Shown here piece by piece: positions 1 to 8,873 of a stretch of 35,000 nucleotides of DNA. The DNA lies in assembly GCA_943704525.1 (NCBI GenBank), contig CALSCQ010002671.1:1-35000 (forward strand). Direction: 5' to 3'. Positions within the stretch are counted from its first letter, which is position 1, and every line of letters begins with the position of its first letter. Source of the stretch: Pigoraptor vietnamica (Eukaryota > Opisthokonta > Filasterea). Position numbers and translations under genes: made by a program. A model generated the notes under the pieces. The model was given only the letters and a program-made list of their open reading frames with translations. It searched no databases and had not been told where the DNA came from.

Positions 1-58
1 GGGTGGGTGGGTGTGATGTGTGCGGCGCGTGTGCTGTGAGGATGTTGTGTCTGTCCAT

Positions 59-59
59 G

Positions 60-104
<45 letters not shown>

Positions 105-131
105 GTGTGTGCGTGTGTGCGTGTGATGTGT
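59..131. repeat. (GT)n microsatellite
   Basis: Nearly pure GT dinucleotide tract with a few GC interruptions. The apparent cysteine/valine-rich reading frames across it are repeat artefacts. Confidence 0.95.
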
Positions 132-200
132 GCAACCACACATCCACACACGAACCTCTCTACAATACCTACCAAATCACGCATGCACACATACACACTC

Positions 201-304
201 ATATGAATATGTGGCTGTTATGACTTCTGTGTGTGTGTGCACGCGCACAAAAATTTATTGGCATCGCACACACATAAGTCATAACAGCCATTCATATTTC
301 ATAT
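201..304. repeat. Imperfect inverted repeat (fold-back)
   Basis: Two arms of about 40 nt flank a roughly 25 nt AT-rich centre. A perfect 15 bp stem pairs 212-226 with 276-290. It extends inward through GTGTGTGTGC/GCACACACA and outward imperfectly through ATATGAA/TTCATAT. It could be a small MITE-like relic or a palindrome formed between GT and CA tracts. I see no target-site duplication or coding capacity. Confidence 0.7.
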
Positions 305-305
305 C

Positions 306-387
306 AACACACACAAGAAACACACAAGAAACACATGTACACACAAACACACACATGCACACACAAACACACACACACACACATAGA
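306..387. repeat. (CA)n microsatellite
   Basis: Interrupted CA repeat, the opposite-strand counterpart of the GT tract at 59-131. The inverted repeat lies between the two. Confidence 0.9.
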
Positions 388-872
388 CACAAAATCCTCT
401 ACAGGACATGCGCCGCAGAGGTTCACACCACTTGCTTTGTTTGGTATCCTGTATCTGTATTCGTGTGTGGTGTGTGTTTGTTGCCGTGCGGAATGTTCGG
501 TGTACGTGCAGAAGCTCTTTAGAAACGAGGTGAACTTGCAAATTCATTTATTACTACACGCAAACTAAGTGCCAAACAATTCACAACCCTTGCTTTACAC
601 AATTTGATTGAAACAAATTATGACTGGCCTCAACTGACAGAGAAATGTTAATAAGCAATAATAGAAAATCAAGATGTTGTAGAACAGATATAAACATGGA
701 TATGTACAAATGTAGATTGAAAACTTTAAACGCAAAATCGAACATGTAAAAAACGTTTACCGCCGCCTGCGTACTTCGGGATGATGGGACAACGTCTTTC
801 TGAAACGTCAAAGCAATTCCTGCCCGCTAACTAATTATTAACATGGTTCGCCAGTTCTCATGTATTCTTCAG
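388..872. other. AT-rich non-coding stretch downstream of the GST-like gene
   Basis: No convincing coding frame on either strand. From about 540 to 840 the composition is clearly more AT-rich than the rest of the window. A minus-strand AATAAA reads from 552 to 547, about 320 nt past the stop of the minus-strand gene at 873-1679. It could serve as that gene's polyadenylation signal if the 3' UTR is long. Confidence 0.5.
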
Positions 873-1679
873 TCAAGGCTTTCCTTTTGGGCAGGGAACA
901 ACGCGAGTTCCCCGCATTGTCGCGAACATCTTCAATGCGTGCCGACCGCTTTTTGTCTCTCTAAACTCTTCAACCGCTTCTTTCATGCCGGCCGGCCAGC
1001 GGGAAGCGTGTGGAAGGTACGCGCCGTATCCTTCCTCACGCTGCACCAGTAGGATGAGCGAGGACATCGTTGCGAACGACATATCCGCCGCCGTGAATTC
1101 CTCGCCTAGAAGATAGGGACGACCATCGTCGAGCATGGCCGACACTTCGGCAAACTCCTTTCGAACAACGTCCAGCGAACGCGCGGAGCCATCTTTGGTC
1201 ACTCGCAAACCTCCGCGAAGCGCGCGCGTTATGACAGGCAAGAGCGCCATAGCCGCAGCGGCCTCGATATGGCCGAAGTTATCCTCCGCGATCTCTCTGA
1301 AGAGCTCCCGCTCCGGAAGGAGATGGTAGTACAAAATTCGCCGGGTATGCGGCCCGAGCCTAGTGCTGAACCGTTCGTCCAGCCGCTTCGCGCCGTCCGC
1401 AAAAAATGCAGCCTCTCGCCCCGCCGTTGTTGCGGCATACTTCACTATGAGCGAGCTGTCGGCGAAGACAGCATCGTCCGCAGTCACAAGCACGGGTGTC
1501 GACAAGCGTGTCGACACTGAGTCGGGACGACCAGCCTTCAATCCGACGGCTCGAAGCACTGGCACCGCGTGGAGGAAAGGCGCGTGGGGCTCCTCGTGGT
1601 ACGCAATGCGAAAGTAGTCCAACGCCCACCTCGCCTTCTCATTGTAATGAGACGGACGAATGGTAATGAGCCGATTCAT
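873..1679 (-). CDS. Glutathione S-transferase-like protein, intronless
   Basis: Single-exon frame of 268 aa. Residues 1-95 look like a thioredoxin-fold GST N-domain. SHYNEKARWALDYF near the start resembles the active-site helix of bacterial-type GSTs (usually SH[FY]CEKARWAL), but Asn sits where Cys is common. A DSSLIVKYA segment matches the glutathione gamma-glutamyl-contacting 'DS..I..Y' motif. The C-terminal helical part has LGPHTRRILYY and a LLGEEFTAADMSFA N-capping-type motif. The likely role is glutathione conjugation or stress redox chemistry in the cytosol. Its neighbours have several introns and it has none, which with the bacterial-type motif allows horizontal origin, but this is inference. 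The start ATG at 1679 lies directly before the conserved first strand. Catalytic activity cannot be read from the sequence. Confidence 0.82.
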   Translation of the reverse strand: MNRLITIRPSHYNEKARWALDYFRIAYHEEPHAPFLHAVPVLRAVGLKAGRPDSVSTRLSTPVLVTADDAVFADSSLIVKYAATTAGREAAFFADGAKRLDERFSTRLGPHTRRILYYHLLPERELFREIAEDNFGHIEAAAAMALLPVITRALRGGLRVTKDGSARSLDVVRKEFAEVSAMLDDGRPYLLGEEFTAADMSFATMSSLILLVQREEGYGAYLPHASRWPAGMKEAVEEFRETKSGRHALKMFATMRGTRVVPCPKGKP

Positions 1680-1877
1680 CTTCGTGCAGACTTTTCAACT
1701 TGTTCGGTCTTTTTTCTAGGGCCATTCGTCACGTGACGATCTCTCGATCTCTCAGTGACATCTCTTAGCGACCTTTACATCGGTACTACAGGACCTCTTG
1801 GGTTCTATTTGTACATCATTTCAGTGGTTCGCAGCAAGTCATCTACGGGACGTGCGCGTCTCAGCACACTCTCGTAC
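1680..1877. promoter_or_regulatory. Upstream region of the GST-like gene with a CACGTG palindrome
   Basis: Lies between the RCL1 stop (1878) and the GST start (1679), both on the minus strand. It contains the perfect 10 bp palindrome GTCACGTGAC at 1728-1737, an E-box type site, and a direct repeat of GATCTCTC nearby. Binding by a bHLH-type factor is only a suggestion. Confidence 0.4.
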
Positions 1878-3641
1878 TCAGGCCACCTTCTTGCTCACGT
1901 TCAAGTAGCCAATTCCAACACACGACAAAAGAAGGCTGTGCGTCTCCGCATCCGTCTCAATCTTGAAAGTCGTGCCCACAAACGTGCGAATGTCCCGGAG
2001 CAGTTGCACCCTGCGGGCGGTTACAAAAGAAAAGGCGCCTGTGAGTGCGTCGGACAACAACTGCTCGAGAGGCGGCCAACTCACGTGTGGGGTGAGAGCA
2101 TGCCCAGGCGGATGCGGGAGACGTCCTCAGGCCCAAGCGCCATGAGAAGCAGCGCGAGCCCCTGGTTTTGAGTGTCGACGCAACCGCCCTGCGGACGCAC
2201 AAGGCTCAGTGTCACGTGGACGCACCGCAGGCGCTGCCACAAGCGCCAACTCACCCGCTTGATTTCCTCGAACAAGAGGCGCGCGCATTTTTCGCCGACT
2301 TCTTCCGGCAATTGGCCCGACTGTGCGGCGGTTTCGGCGCACAACAGTACCCCAGTGGTGCTTTCCGCAACGAGCGACAGCGCGAAGCCCGGAGACCTGC
2401 GCGAACGTGCTGAGTAACCGCGCGCCACATGCAGCCGAAGCCACGCACAACACTCACAGGCCAGACTCCGCCCCCCGGTAGTGGTCCGTGTAGATGTATA
2501 CGTCGGGAATGAACGCATTGAGCAACGCACGGCTGGCATCGACAATGCGGTTTGCAGTGTGTGGGGCCACTCGGGTCGAATAGCTGCACGAGACAGTCAA
2601 GAACTACACGCAGCACGTGGATGGACAGACGGAGAGCCGACGCGCATGCATGCACTCGGCTACATGCACGAGACTGTCAAGAACTACACGCAGCACGTGG
2701 ATGGACAGACGGAGAGCCGACGCGCATGCATGCACTCGGCTACAGAGAGGGGATACGCGATGCCACGGACGCGCTTGATCTTGCCGGTGTCCAACAGCTG
2801 AACGGGCGCCAGTTTCCGCACAATGGGGCACTGCAGCGACACTTCGCCTCCTCCCAGCGGCGGCGCCCCACGCTTCACAATCTGGACGAGACGCGCTTAG
2901 CGTGTGCATTGAACCATGCCAGGGCCCAAAAGACTCTCACCTTAAGTTCAAGCCCTTCTTCAATGCCAAATCTTCGCAGCAATGGCAGAGTCACAGTGCG
3001 GAGAGTGTCCACCTGCGCAACCGTAGTTAGTCGGCGTCCAACACCTCCATCAGCCACGCAAACGACGAGAACGCACCGACGGATCTCGGTCGTCGTTCGT
3101 GATGCCACGTAGCGTCAGGCGAGTTGGCGCCTTTCCAAACAACAGAAGCGGCAGTATGCCCTCCAGATAGTACCCAATACTCCGCGCGGGGGCGCAGTCG
3201 TGCGCGGCATTCCTCGCGCCGGATATGATGCCGGGGCGTATTGACACGGACGTGCCTGCACTCGCCGGCGACAACGCTCGTGAGAAAGGCACTCTCCGGG
3301 CGGTTCAAACGGACCCAAGTGCAGACATTGCTGCACGCAGTACAGAGGGTCAGGCGCACACGCACCTGTGTAGCCAATTTCGACGACGGTGCCATTTGTG
3401 ACCTTCTCAACAAGCTGCAGGAAATTGATTTCATGTTCTGCGCACGCGTGGTAGAGCAGAGGTCATTCAAATTGCCCTCGCAGAGCCACACGCACACACC
3501 GGCATGTCGCAGCCCACCTCGCAGCCCGGGGTTGTCGTCGTGCGAGCGAATGCCTGTAATGCGCACGGGGCGCCCGCTCAGCACGGCAAGCGCAATGCGC
3601 TGCCGAAAATGGCTGGACCCCTCGAACTGGAGAACCGACAT
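1878..3641 (-). CDS. RCL1: RNA 3'-terminal phosphate cyclase-like protein (RCL1)
   Basis: RCL1 is the U3-associated endonuclease-like factor needed for 18S rRNA maturation in the nucleolus. I read nine exons: 3641-3518, 3437-3366, 3255-3077, 3012-2941, 2881-2757, 2583-2458, 2396-2255, 2188-2085 and 2010-1878, which join in frame to 358 aa (human RCL1 is 373). Family landmarks appear in order: LSGRPVRI and DDNPGLRE near the N-terminus, VEKVTNGT, IRPGIISG, SIGYYLEGILPLLLF, LRGITND, APPLGGGEVSLQCP, GKIKRVRGIAYS, ANRIVDASRALLNAF, SPGFALSLVAEST, GGCVDTQNQGLALLLM and the closing SCVGIGYLNVSKK. The absence of the cyclase nucleotidylation histidine context fits RCL1 rather than RtcA. The start at 3641 gives the short N-terminus usual for the family. 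Intron 5 is enlarged by an 80 bp tandem duplication, and intron 3 has a CTAAC branch site. Confidence 0.95.
2585..2744. repeat. Two-copy 80 bp tandem duplication inside RCL1 intron 5
   Basis: 2585-2664 and 2665-2744 are near identical (one mismatch seen, ACAG versus ACTG). They make up 160 of the 173 nt of the intron (2756-2584, minus strand). The repeat stops one base from the 3' splice site. The near-perfect identity suggests a recent event. Confidence 0.93.
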
Positions 3642-3808
3642 TCGCGCTGGGACCAGGGGCGGTTGTGTGGACGGCGTGCTGTGCTGGCTTTCAAATTGCC
3701 ACTGGCAGCCGACACGTGCTTCCGTGCATGACGTCATCGCTTGACCACTCAACCAAGGCTAAACTGAACACACGCTGGCTCCACAGCGCAGTGCCCACAG
3801 CCATTGCC
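3642..3808. promoter_or_regulatory. Bidirectional promoter between RCL1 and CCDC97, with a CRE palindrome
   Basis: This 167 bp gap separates the divergent start codons of RCL1 (-) and the CCDC97 homologue (+). It holds the 10 bp palindrome ATGACGTCAT at 3728-3737, a perfect TGACGTCA cAMP-response/bZIP-type site. No TATA box is apparent. Confidence 0.5.
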
Positions 3809-4369
3809 ATGGACGCGCCCGCACTCGACGCTGCCGCCGCCGACGCCGTGGCCCGCCGTCTCGCTGGGCTGCCTGACGACGCGGTGCACCTTCCCGGCCA
3901 GGGCCCTGACGCGGCGCCGGGAGACAAGGAGCACCGCCGCCGCGTGCTGTGCGCCACGGCCCTGCGCAGCCCGGCCATCTTCCTGGGTGGGAACAGCACA
4001 CCAATGCACTCACTGCACATGCGTGCGAAATGCGCCCCATTGCTCACCGTGGCTGTGCTGCAGAGCGTTATGGGCGCCTTCTGACTCATCAGGAGCTCGC
4101 GTTGTTTGCCGCTCTCGCCCACGGTAGGTGGCCGCGGCATGGAAGGAAGCTGTCGGTCTGCTCACAGTGCTCCCTGCAGATTACGAGGTTCGGTGGCATC
4201 TCGATGTGCTGCGCCGAGAACGGACAGCGTCAAGTGCGACGCACCGGGCGAAGGCGCGCAATCGGCGTCTTGTCTACATGCGCGGTCTGATTGAAGGTAG
4301 TGCAACAACCACTTACGAAACATTGTCGCGCGCGCACGCATGCACACACACACACACACACACACGCAA

Positions 4370-4437
<68 letters not shown>

Positions 4438-5156
4438 TCATTTCCTCACGAACGAAATTCAGAGGGCTATTTCGGCGACGCTGCCATGCGCGAGAGGAAT
4501 CCAACTGGTTTTGAAGCCTACATTGGTCGGTACATGTCTCAAGACGAGCGCCGTGGGCTCGACGCCGCGCAGATCCCTGCTCTCGCGAGGCTCCCACTAG
4601 CTGGCTTTCTAATGAATGCGCTGGGTGAGTGGCAACGCGGCACTGTAAAAGGGCTTGCCTCTCACGCTCCCTTTGACAGACGAGCGGCGACGGCGCGATG
4701 AGGCGGAGGCTGCGATGGACAGCGGCGGAGCCGACATCTACGAGGCAGCAGAGACGCCGTCGGACTCCGAGGACGAGGAAGACGTGCAGGAGGTACGAGC
4801 GCGCTCGCTAGCCTGCTCGCTGGCCGCGGCTGCTGACGCGCGTTGAGGCCGCAGGGCGTTTCCGAACAGCACAAGGCGGAATTGCGTGCGGAGTTTGTGC
4901 GGCTGATGGAGGAGCGATTTTTGGATGGCCGCGAGGCGGTGGGAGTTACTGGCAGGCATGTTGTGCGTCCACTTGCGTTGCGAACACACTGACATGACCC
5001 CCCCCCCCCCCCCCCCCCCCCCTTCTCTTCCTTCCCCAGAGCGTGGACTATGCGGCCGTCGATGGCTGTGCGGGCTTCGATGACATGGACGCCATGGCGC
5101 GAGATGCAGAGGACGCCTACTTTGACTCTGAGGAGCCCGGCGAGGACAGCTGGTGA
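3809..5156 (+). CDS. CCDC97: CCDC97 homologue (DUF2052 family)
   Basis: Seven exons (3809-3986, 4064-4123, 4180-4296, 4463-4624, 4680-4792, 4855-4938, 5040-5156) join in frame to 276 aa. Conserved CCDC97 blocks are present in order: a PAIFLERYG-like segment, [36 protein letters not shown] and [10 protein letters not shown], then an acidic Glu/Asp stretch, [36 protein letters not shown] and a final acidic EEPGED. Human CCDC97 has the same order and is reported with U2 snRNP/SF3b complexes, so a splicing-linked nuclear role is likely here but inferred. Intron 3 is dominated by a CA microsatellite and intron 6 by a run of 25 C. The gene converges with the AXDND1-like gene, with 31 bp between stop codons. 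It shares its promoter region with RCL1. Confidence 0.9.
4340..4436. repeat. (CA)n microsatellite inside CCDC97 intron 3
   Basis: About 97 nt of CA dinucleotides with a few GC interruptions, occupying most of the 166 nt intron (4297-4462). It is transcribed as CA on the sense strand and lies shortly before the 3' splice site. Confidence 0.95.
4998..5022. repeat. Homopolymer of 25 C in CCDC97 intron 6
   Basis: Uninterrupted C run just before CTTCTCTTCCTTCCCCAG. With that segment it forms the polypyrimidine tract of the intron 4939-5039. The complementary strand is G25. Confidence 0.95.
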
Positions 5157-5187
5157 GAGGGTCGTGATCCGAATTTAATACCATGCC

Positions 5188-8100
5188 TCAGTGCTGGAGG
5201 AGCAGTTGCCGCACGCGCTGCTCGAGCGAGAGCAGGCGAATGCGATCGGCCTCGACGGCGGCTGCGTCCTCCACGGGCCCCGCCGCCCCAGATGCCGCGC
5301 CCGCTGCGCCCGCCGACAGCTGCGCAAGGAGCTCACGTCGGAGGGCGAGCTCGCGCGGCAGGAAACGGCCGTGCGCCTCCGCCGCCAGACCACGGATGTG
5401 CCGCAGGGCGTTCTCTGCGAGGTGAGCGACTTGTCGGGCCAAATCCACCGCACGGGCGAGCGAAGAGCGCGCGGACAGCTCGTGCGCAAGCTTCGCGCGG
5501 GCCTCGGCGAGGTATGCCCCCTCGGCAGCAGCGTCGGGTGTGCCCACGTCGCCTAGCGAGAACAGCACGGCGTCCACGAGCGGCTCAAAGGACTGCGCCC
5601 AGTCGCGCGCCATTGCGTCAAACACGCCGCCGACATCTGGCACAGCGCGCGCGGCCAAGTCGGTGCGCGGGGGCAGGTGGAAGAGATTGAGCGGCCTGAG
5701 ATAGAGCCTACCGCGGGCGTGAAGCGCGTTTGCGAAGGACTCGACCGGGACCATCCCGGCGGTCACGTGCGCGACATGCTGCGCATCGGGTGCAATGCAC
5801 TCGTGGTCGTCGTGAATGGCAGCTGCGAGGTGTGCACCGAGCGGGTCTCGCTCTATCGTGAGACGCTGCGCCGCCTTGAAGGTATCGGCGACGTCCATGG
5901 GGCTCATGCTAGGATCGATGCGGCACACGACGCCCGCCGCAGCGCCAAAGTCCAGATAGCCGCCGTCGGACGCTTCGACCAGGTGCGTGCGCACAACCGC
6001 ATCAAGTCGATCCACGTCGCGTTCGAATGCGCGCGAGCACGCCTCTACCAGCGCCGGCAGTGCCACAATCCTTGCGGCGCGCGCGACCCCATCGCCCGCC
6101 TTGACGGCGCGGGACGCCTCGGCGATCTGGGCCGCTAGCTGCGCCCTGTCGTCGTCCGAGAGGCCCGGCAGGCACTCGTCCGCAATGCGCTGGCCAACGT
6201 CCAGCGGCACGTGCGCCACGTACTGTGTCTCGCGGTCAACCGGCTTGCGCGCAACAGACTCGATCGCGAGCAGCAGTTGCAGCCTGAGGCGGAGGCAAGC
6301 TGGCCTTACCCGACCCTCCAGCGCCTCGTCAAACATGGCCAGCCATCGGTTCGATCCTTTGTGCGCGCGGACGGCGTAAAGGAGGTCAACGGCTACGGCG
6401 TCGGCAGCGGCGCACGTTTCGTACTTTGCCAAGAGCGCGTTGTGTACGACCTGTGCAAAGGGGACGTCCACGCGGCCGGGCACAAAGTCGCCGTGACGCA
6501 GTAGCTCCCCCGTCATTGCCTCGTAACAGAGGCGCACGATGCCGCCCGCCCAGCTCGCCGATTTGGGCGCGCGGCGCGTGTCCGCAGCGCTGTCCACGGC
6601 CGCCTTCCCACAATGCAGGGCCACCGGGTGGTGCGAAATGTCGTCGGGATTGCACAGCCGAGCAAGGCGGTCGCGCTCCCCGCGCAGTAGGCGAAGCTCG
6701 ATCTCCCAATATTGCAGCTCCCGCAAGTGGCGGTGCGCAGTGGACTTGTGGTACAGCTCCTGAATTTCGGCAAGGAGCTGGAGGCGCCCAGACTCGCAGA
6801 ACATGCAGAACCGGCTAACCTTCTCGCGGCGCCACACCTGCGCCGTCTGCTTTCCGACGCAGCGCGCCTCGAATTCGGCAAACAGCTGCCGTGTCTGAGA
6901 CAGCGTCTGCGTGGCAGTCGCGAGTTTGTCGCGCGTGTCCCCGAGCTCCGCCTGCAAGCGCACGTTCGCGCCCTCCTTCTCGGCCACTTGCGATTCCAGC
7001 GCCTGGATGCGCTCCAGCTGCAGCGCGCGGTCCGTCCTCAGCTGCTGCACGACGGGCAGTTGCTCGGGGTCGACCGGTGGAGGCGGCGGCTGGTCGGGCG
7101 CGTCGGTAAAGTAAAGCAGGCTGTTCCGCCTGTTGATGCTCCCCTTGCGACCAGACGCCACCCCCTGCCCGGGCGGCGTTCCCGCGCCCGCCGGTCCCGT
7201 GCGCGCCGACAACCCAATGAAGGACGGCTTGCGCTGGCCAACCGTGGCGTGCTGCGGCGGCGGCGGCTGCTGCGCCAACGGTGTGGGCGAGGGCGGCACG
7301 GACACGCCCGGTTTGGCCCCCGACCGCGCCGCGGCCTCGAGGACCTGGATGTGCTCGACGAGGCACAGCTCGCGCTCCACCATCACGGCCTCGATGTCTT
7401 CGATGCGGGCGCGGCAGGCCTCCTCGGCTGCCTCGACGGCGTGTGCCATGCCTTCCTGTGCGCTGGCGAGCGTCTGTGCGAGCGACTCGATGCCAGCAAA
7501 AACAGACGCGAAAAGCGCCTCCTGCGTCTCGAGCAGTTCGCTCATGAAAACGCCCCGCTCGACGCTCCCAACGCATATTTGCCTCGCCATTTCGTGAAGG
7601 CCGCTGTGGAGAACCTCTTGCCGTCGCCGCCACGATGCCATGGGAAACCCAGCGACGCTCGCGGCCTCATCCTCATCGCGAACGACGTCGGCGTCCGCGA
7701 GCATGCGCTCCACGGCAGCGCGGAGGTACTGCAGCTCTTTTCGAGCGCCCGTGGGGACGCTGAGAGGAAAGCGCCGCACGACGAGTCGGCCGCCATCTGT
7801 GAAGCGCCGATCAACTGCGTCGTCGCCAGTCTCACTCGAAGTAGTGACGAGCTCCTCATTAAACACATGATACGCCTCCGGAATTCGTGACTTCGCGAGG
7901 GACGCAGGCAGCGCACCCCGCACGCCTGCCCTTCGAGCGTCGATTGCCGGTGTCGTTGCTCTATGCTCCGGGGGGGACCGCGGCGAAGGGGACGCTGTCT
8001 CGCGATCGCGTTTTGTCGTTGCACTCTTCACCCTGTGGAAACAAATAATGTATAAGTACTCCATCACCCAAGCCTTACTCGCCCTCGGTGTCAATGGGCG

Positions 8101-8549
8101 CACCTTGCGATGCCCGGAAGGGTCTTGCCTTGCGGAGGGGACTTGGGCGCGTCATCCTCATCCTGCCGACTCGCAATCAGCACGGCCTCAAGCGCGTTCG
8201 TGCGACAGCGGTCCCACATACCTTTGGCGCAGGCGCAGAGAATGGCCGAATGGAGACGCGTCGCCCCCCTTTGCCGGGCGTCTCGGGCTTGGCCCCTTCG
8301 AGAGGAGCGGCGGCGGTGGCGGAAGCCGGTGCAGCCGCAGAACTGGCGACGCTTTCACGGCGGCGCGCAAGGGGGCTCGCCGCTCTTCCGAACAGAGGGC
8401 TGGGCCCACCCCGTGTGGTGGCCGACGACGGCCCGTCTGGGCGGCCTGCGCACAGTCTGTGAGGGGATCTCGCAGGTGGCATGGCAGACACACAAGCACT
8501 CACCGCGGACGTCACCCTTGAGAATGCGCCTGAGTTCGGCGAGGTCCAT
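5188..8549 (-). CDS. Axonemal dynein light-chain-domain protein, AXDND1-like
   Basis: The main exon 8032-5188 carries 947 residues. Three short 5' exons (8549-8504, 8445-8222, 8162-8104) join in frame to give 1057 aa, close to human AXDND1. The exon 4 acceptor (TTTGTTTCCACAG) is very clear, so an ATG upstream within that intron is not the start. Exon 1-3 borders are less certain. Residues about 205-350 resemble the p28/DNALI1 axonemal dynein light-chain domain: RKELQYLRAAVERML, then ARQICVGSVERGVFMSELL followed by a long helix, matching 'CFDELIRQV.INC.ERGLLLLRVRDE'. A proline-rich linker and coiled coil (about 465-525) follow, then a large helical C-terminal half I do not recognise. A ciliary role is inferred from the domain and from the head-to-head pairing with a dynein heavy chain gene. 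Another protein carrying the same domain is possible. Confidence 0.72.
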
Positions 8550-8873
8550 AGTGGGGCGTCAGGACATGGCGCACGCCCCAGTGCAATTCGCTGAGTCTAC
8601 TGTCGCTTCACTCTCAGGCGGCGCAGAGAGACAGATCCATTTCATGCGCGGCTGAGTGTGCAAAGTGGACTCTTGTCGTCATGGAGACATCTTATAGCGA
8701 GATCTCGCTTAGCGATGCGATTGGCGCGGCAGGGGCCCTGGTCACCCTAAGCCCAATGACTGCGGAATGCCTTGCTGTCGCGCGCGAAAAGGGCTCAATC
8801 GGAGGAGTCAAGAGCCAAGAGCAGGCATGGGCGCGCCGTGCGTGTGATGCGAATTGTGTGTGGGGACGGGGCA
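8550..8873. promoter_or_regulatory. Divergent promoter shared by the AXDND1-like and dynein heavy chain genes
   Basis: This 324 bp interval separates the two start codons. GTCGTCATGGAGAC at 8675-8688 matches 10 of 14 positions of the palindromic RFX X-box consensus. A perfect 14 bp palindrome, AGCGAGATCTCGCT, lies at 8696-8709. No TATA box is obvious. The shared 5' region of two axonemal genes suggests joint control during ciliogenesis, but factor binding is unproven. Confidence 0.5.

Noticed and set aside
1-131. GGGTGGGTGGGTGTG start taken as a telomere
   Set aside because: There is no array of a telomere-like unit beyond the first dozen bases, and the tract turns into plain GT microsatellite.
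3-550. Several short reading frames rich in Cys/Val or His/Thr across the GT/CA tracts
   Set aside because: They are translations of dinucleotide repeats with no protein-like composition and no splice context.
6712-7890. Long plus-strand frame of 392 codons
   Set aside because: It is the antisense shadow of the AXDND1-like exon. Composition is Arg/Leu-rich as expected of opposite-strand GC-rich coding DNA, with no domain visible.
8048-8103. Minus-strand ATG at 8103 as start of the AXDND1-like protein
   Set aside because: The sequence from 8103 to 8033 has a GTGCGC donor and a strong TTTGTTTCCACAG acceptor, so it is an intron. Upstream exons in frame begin at 8549.
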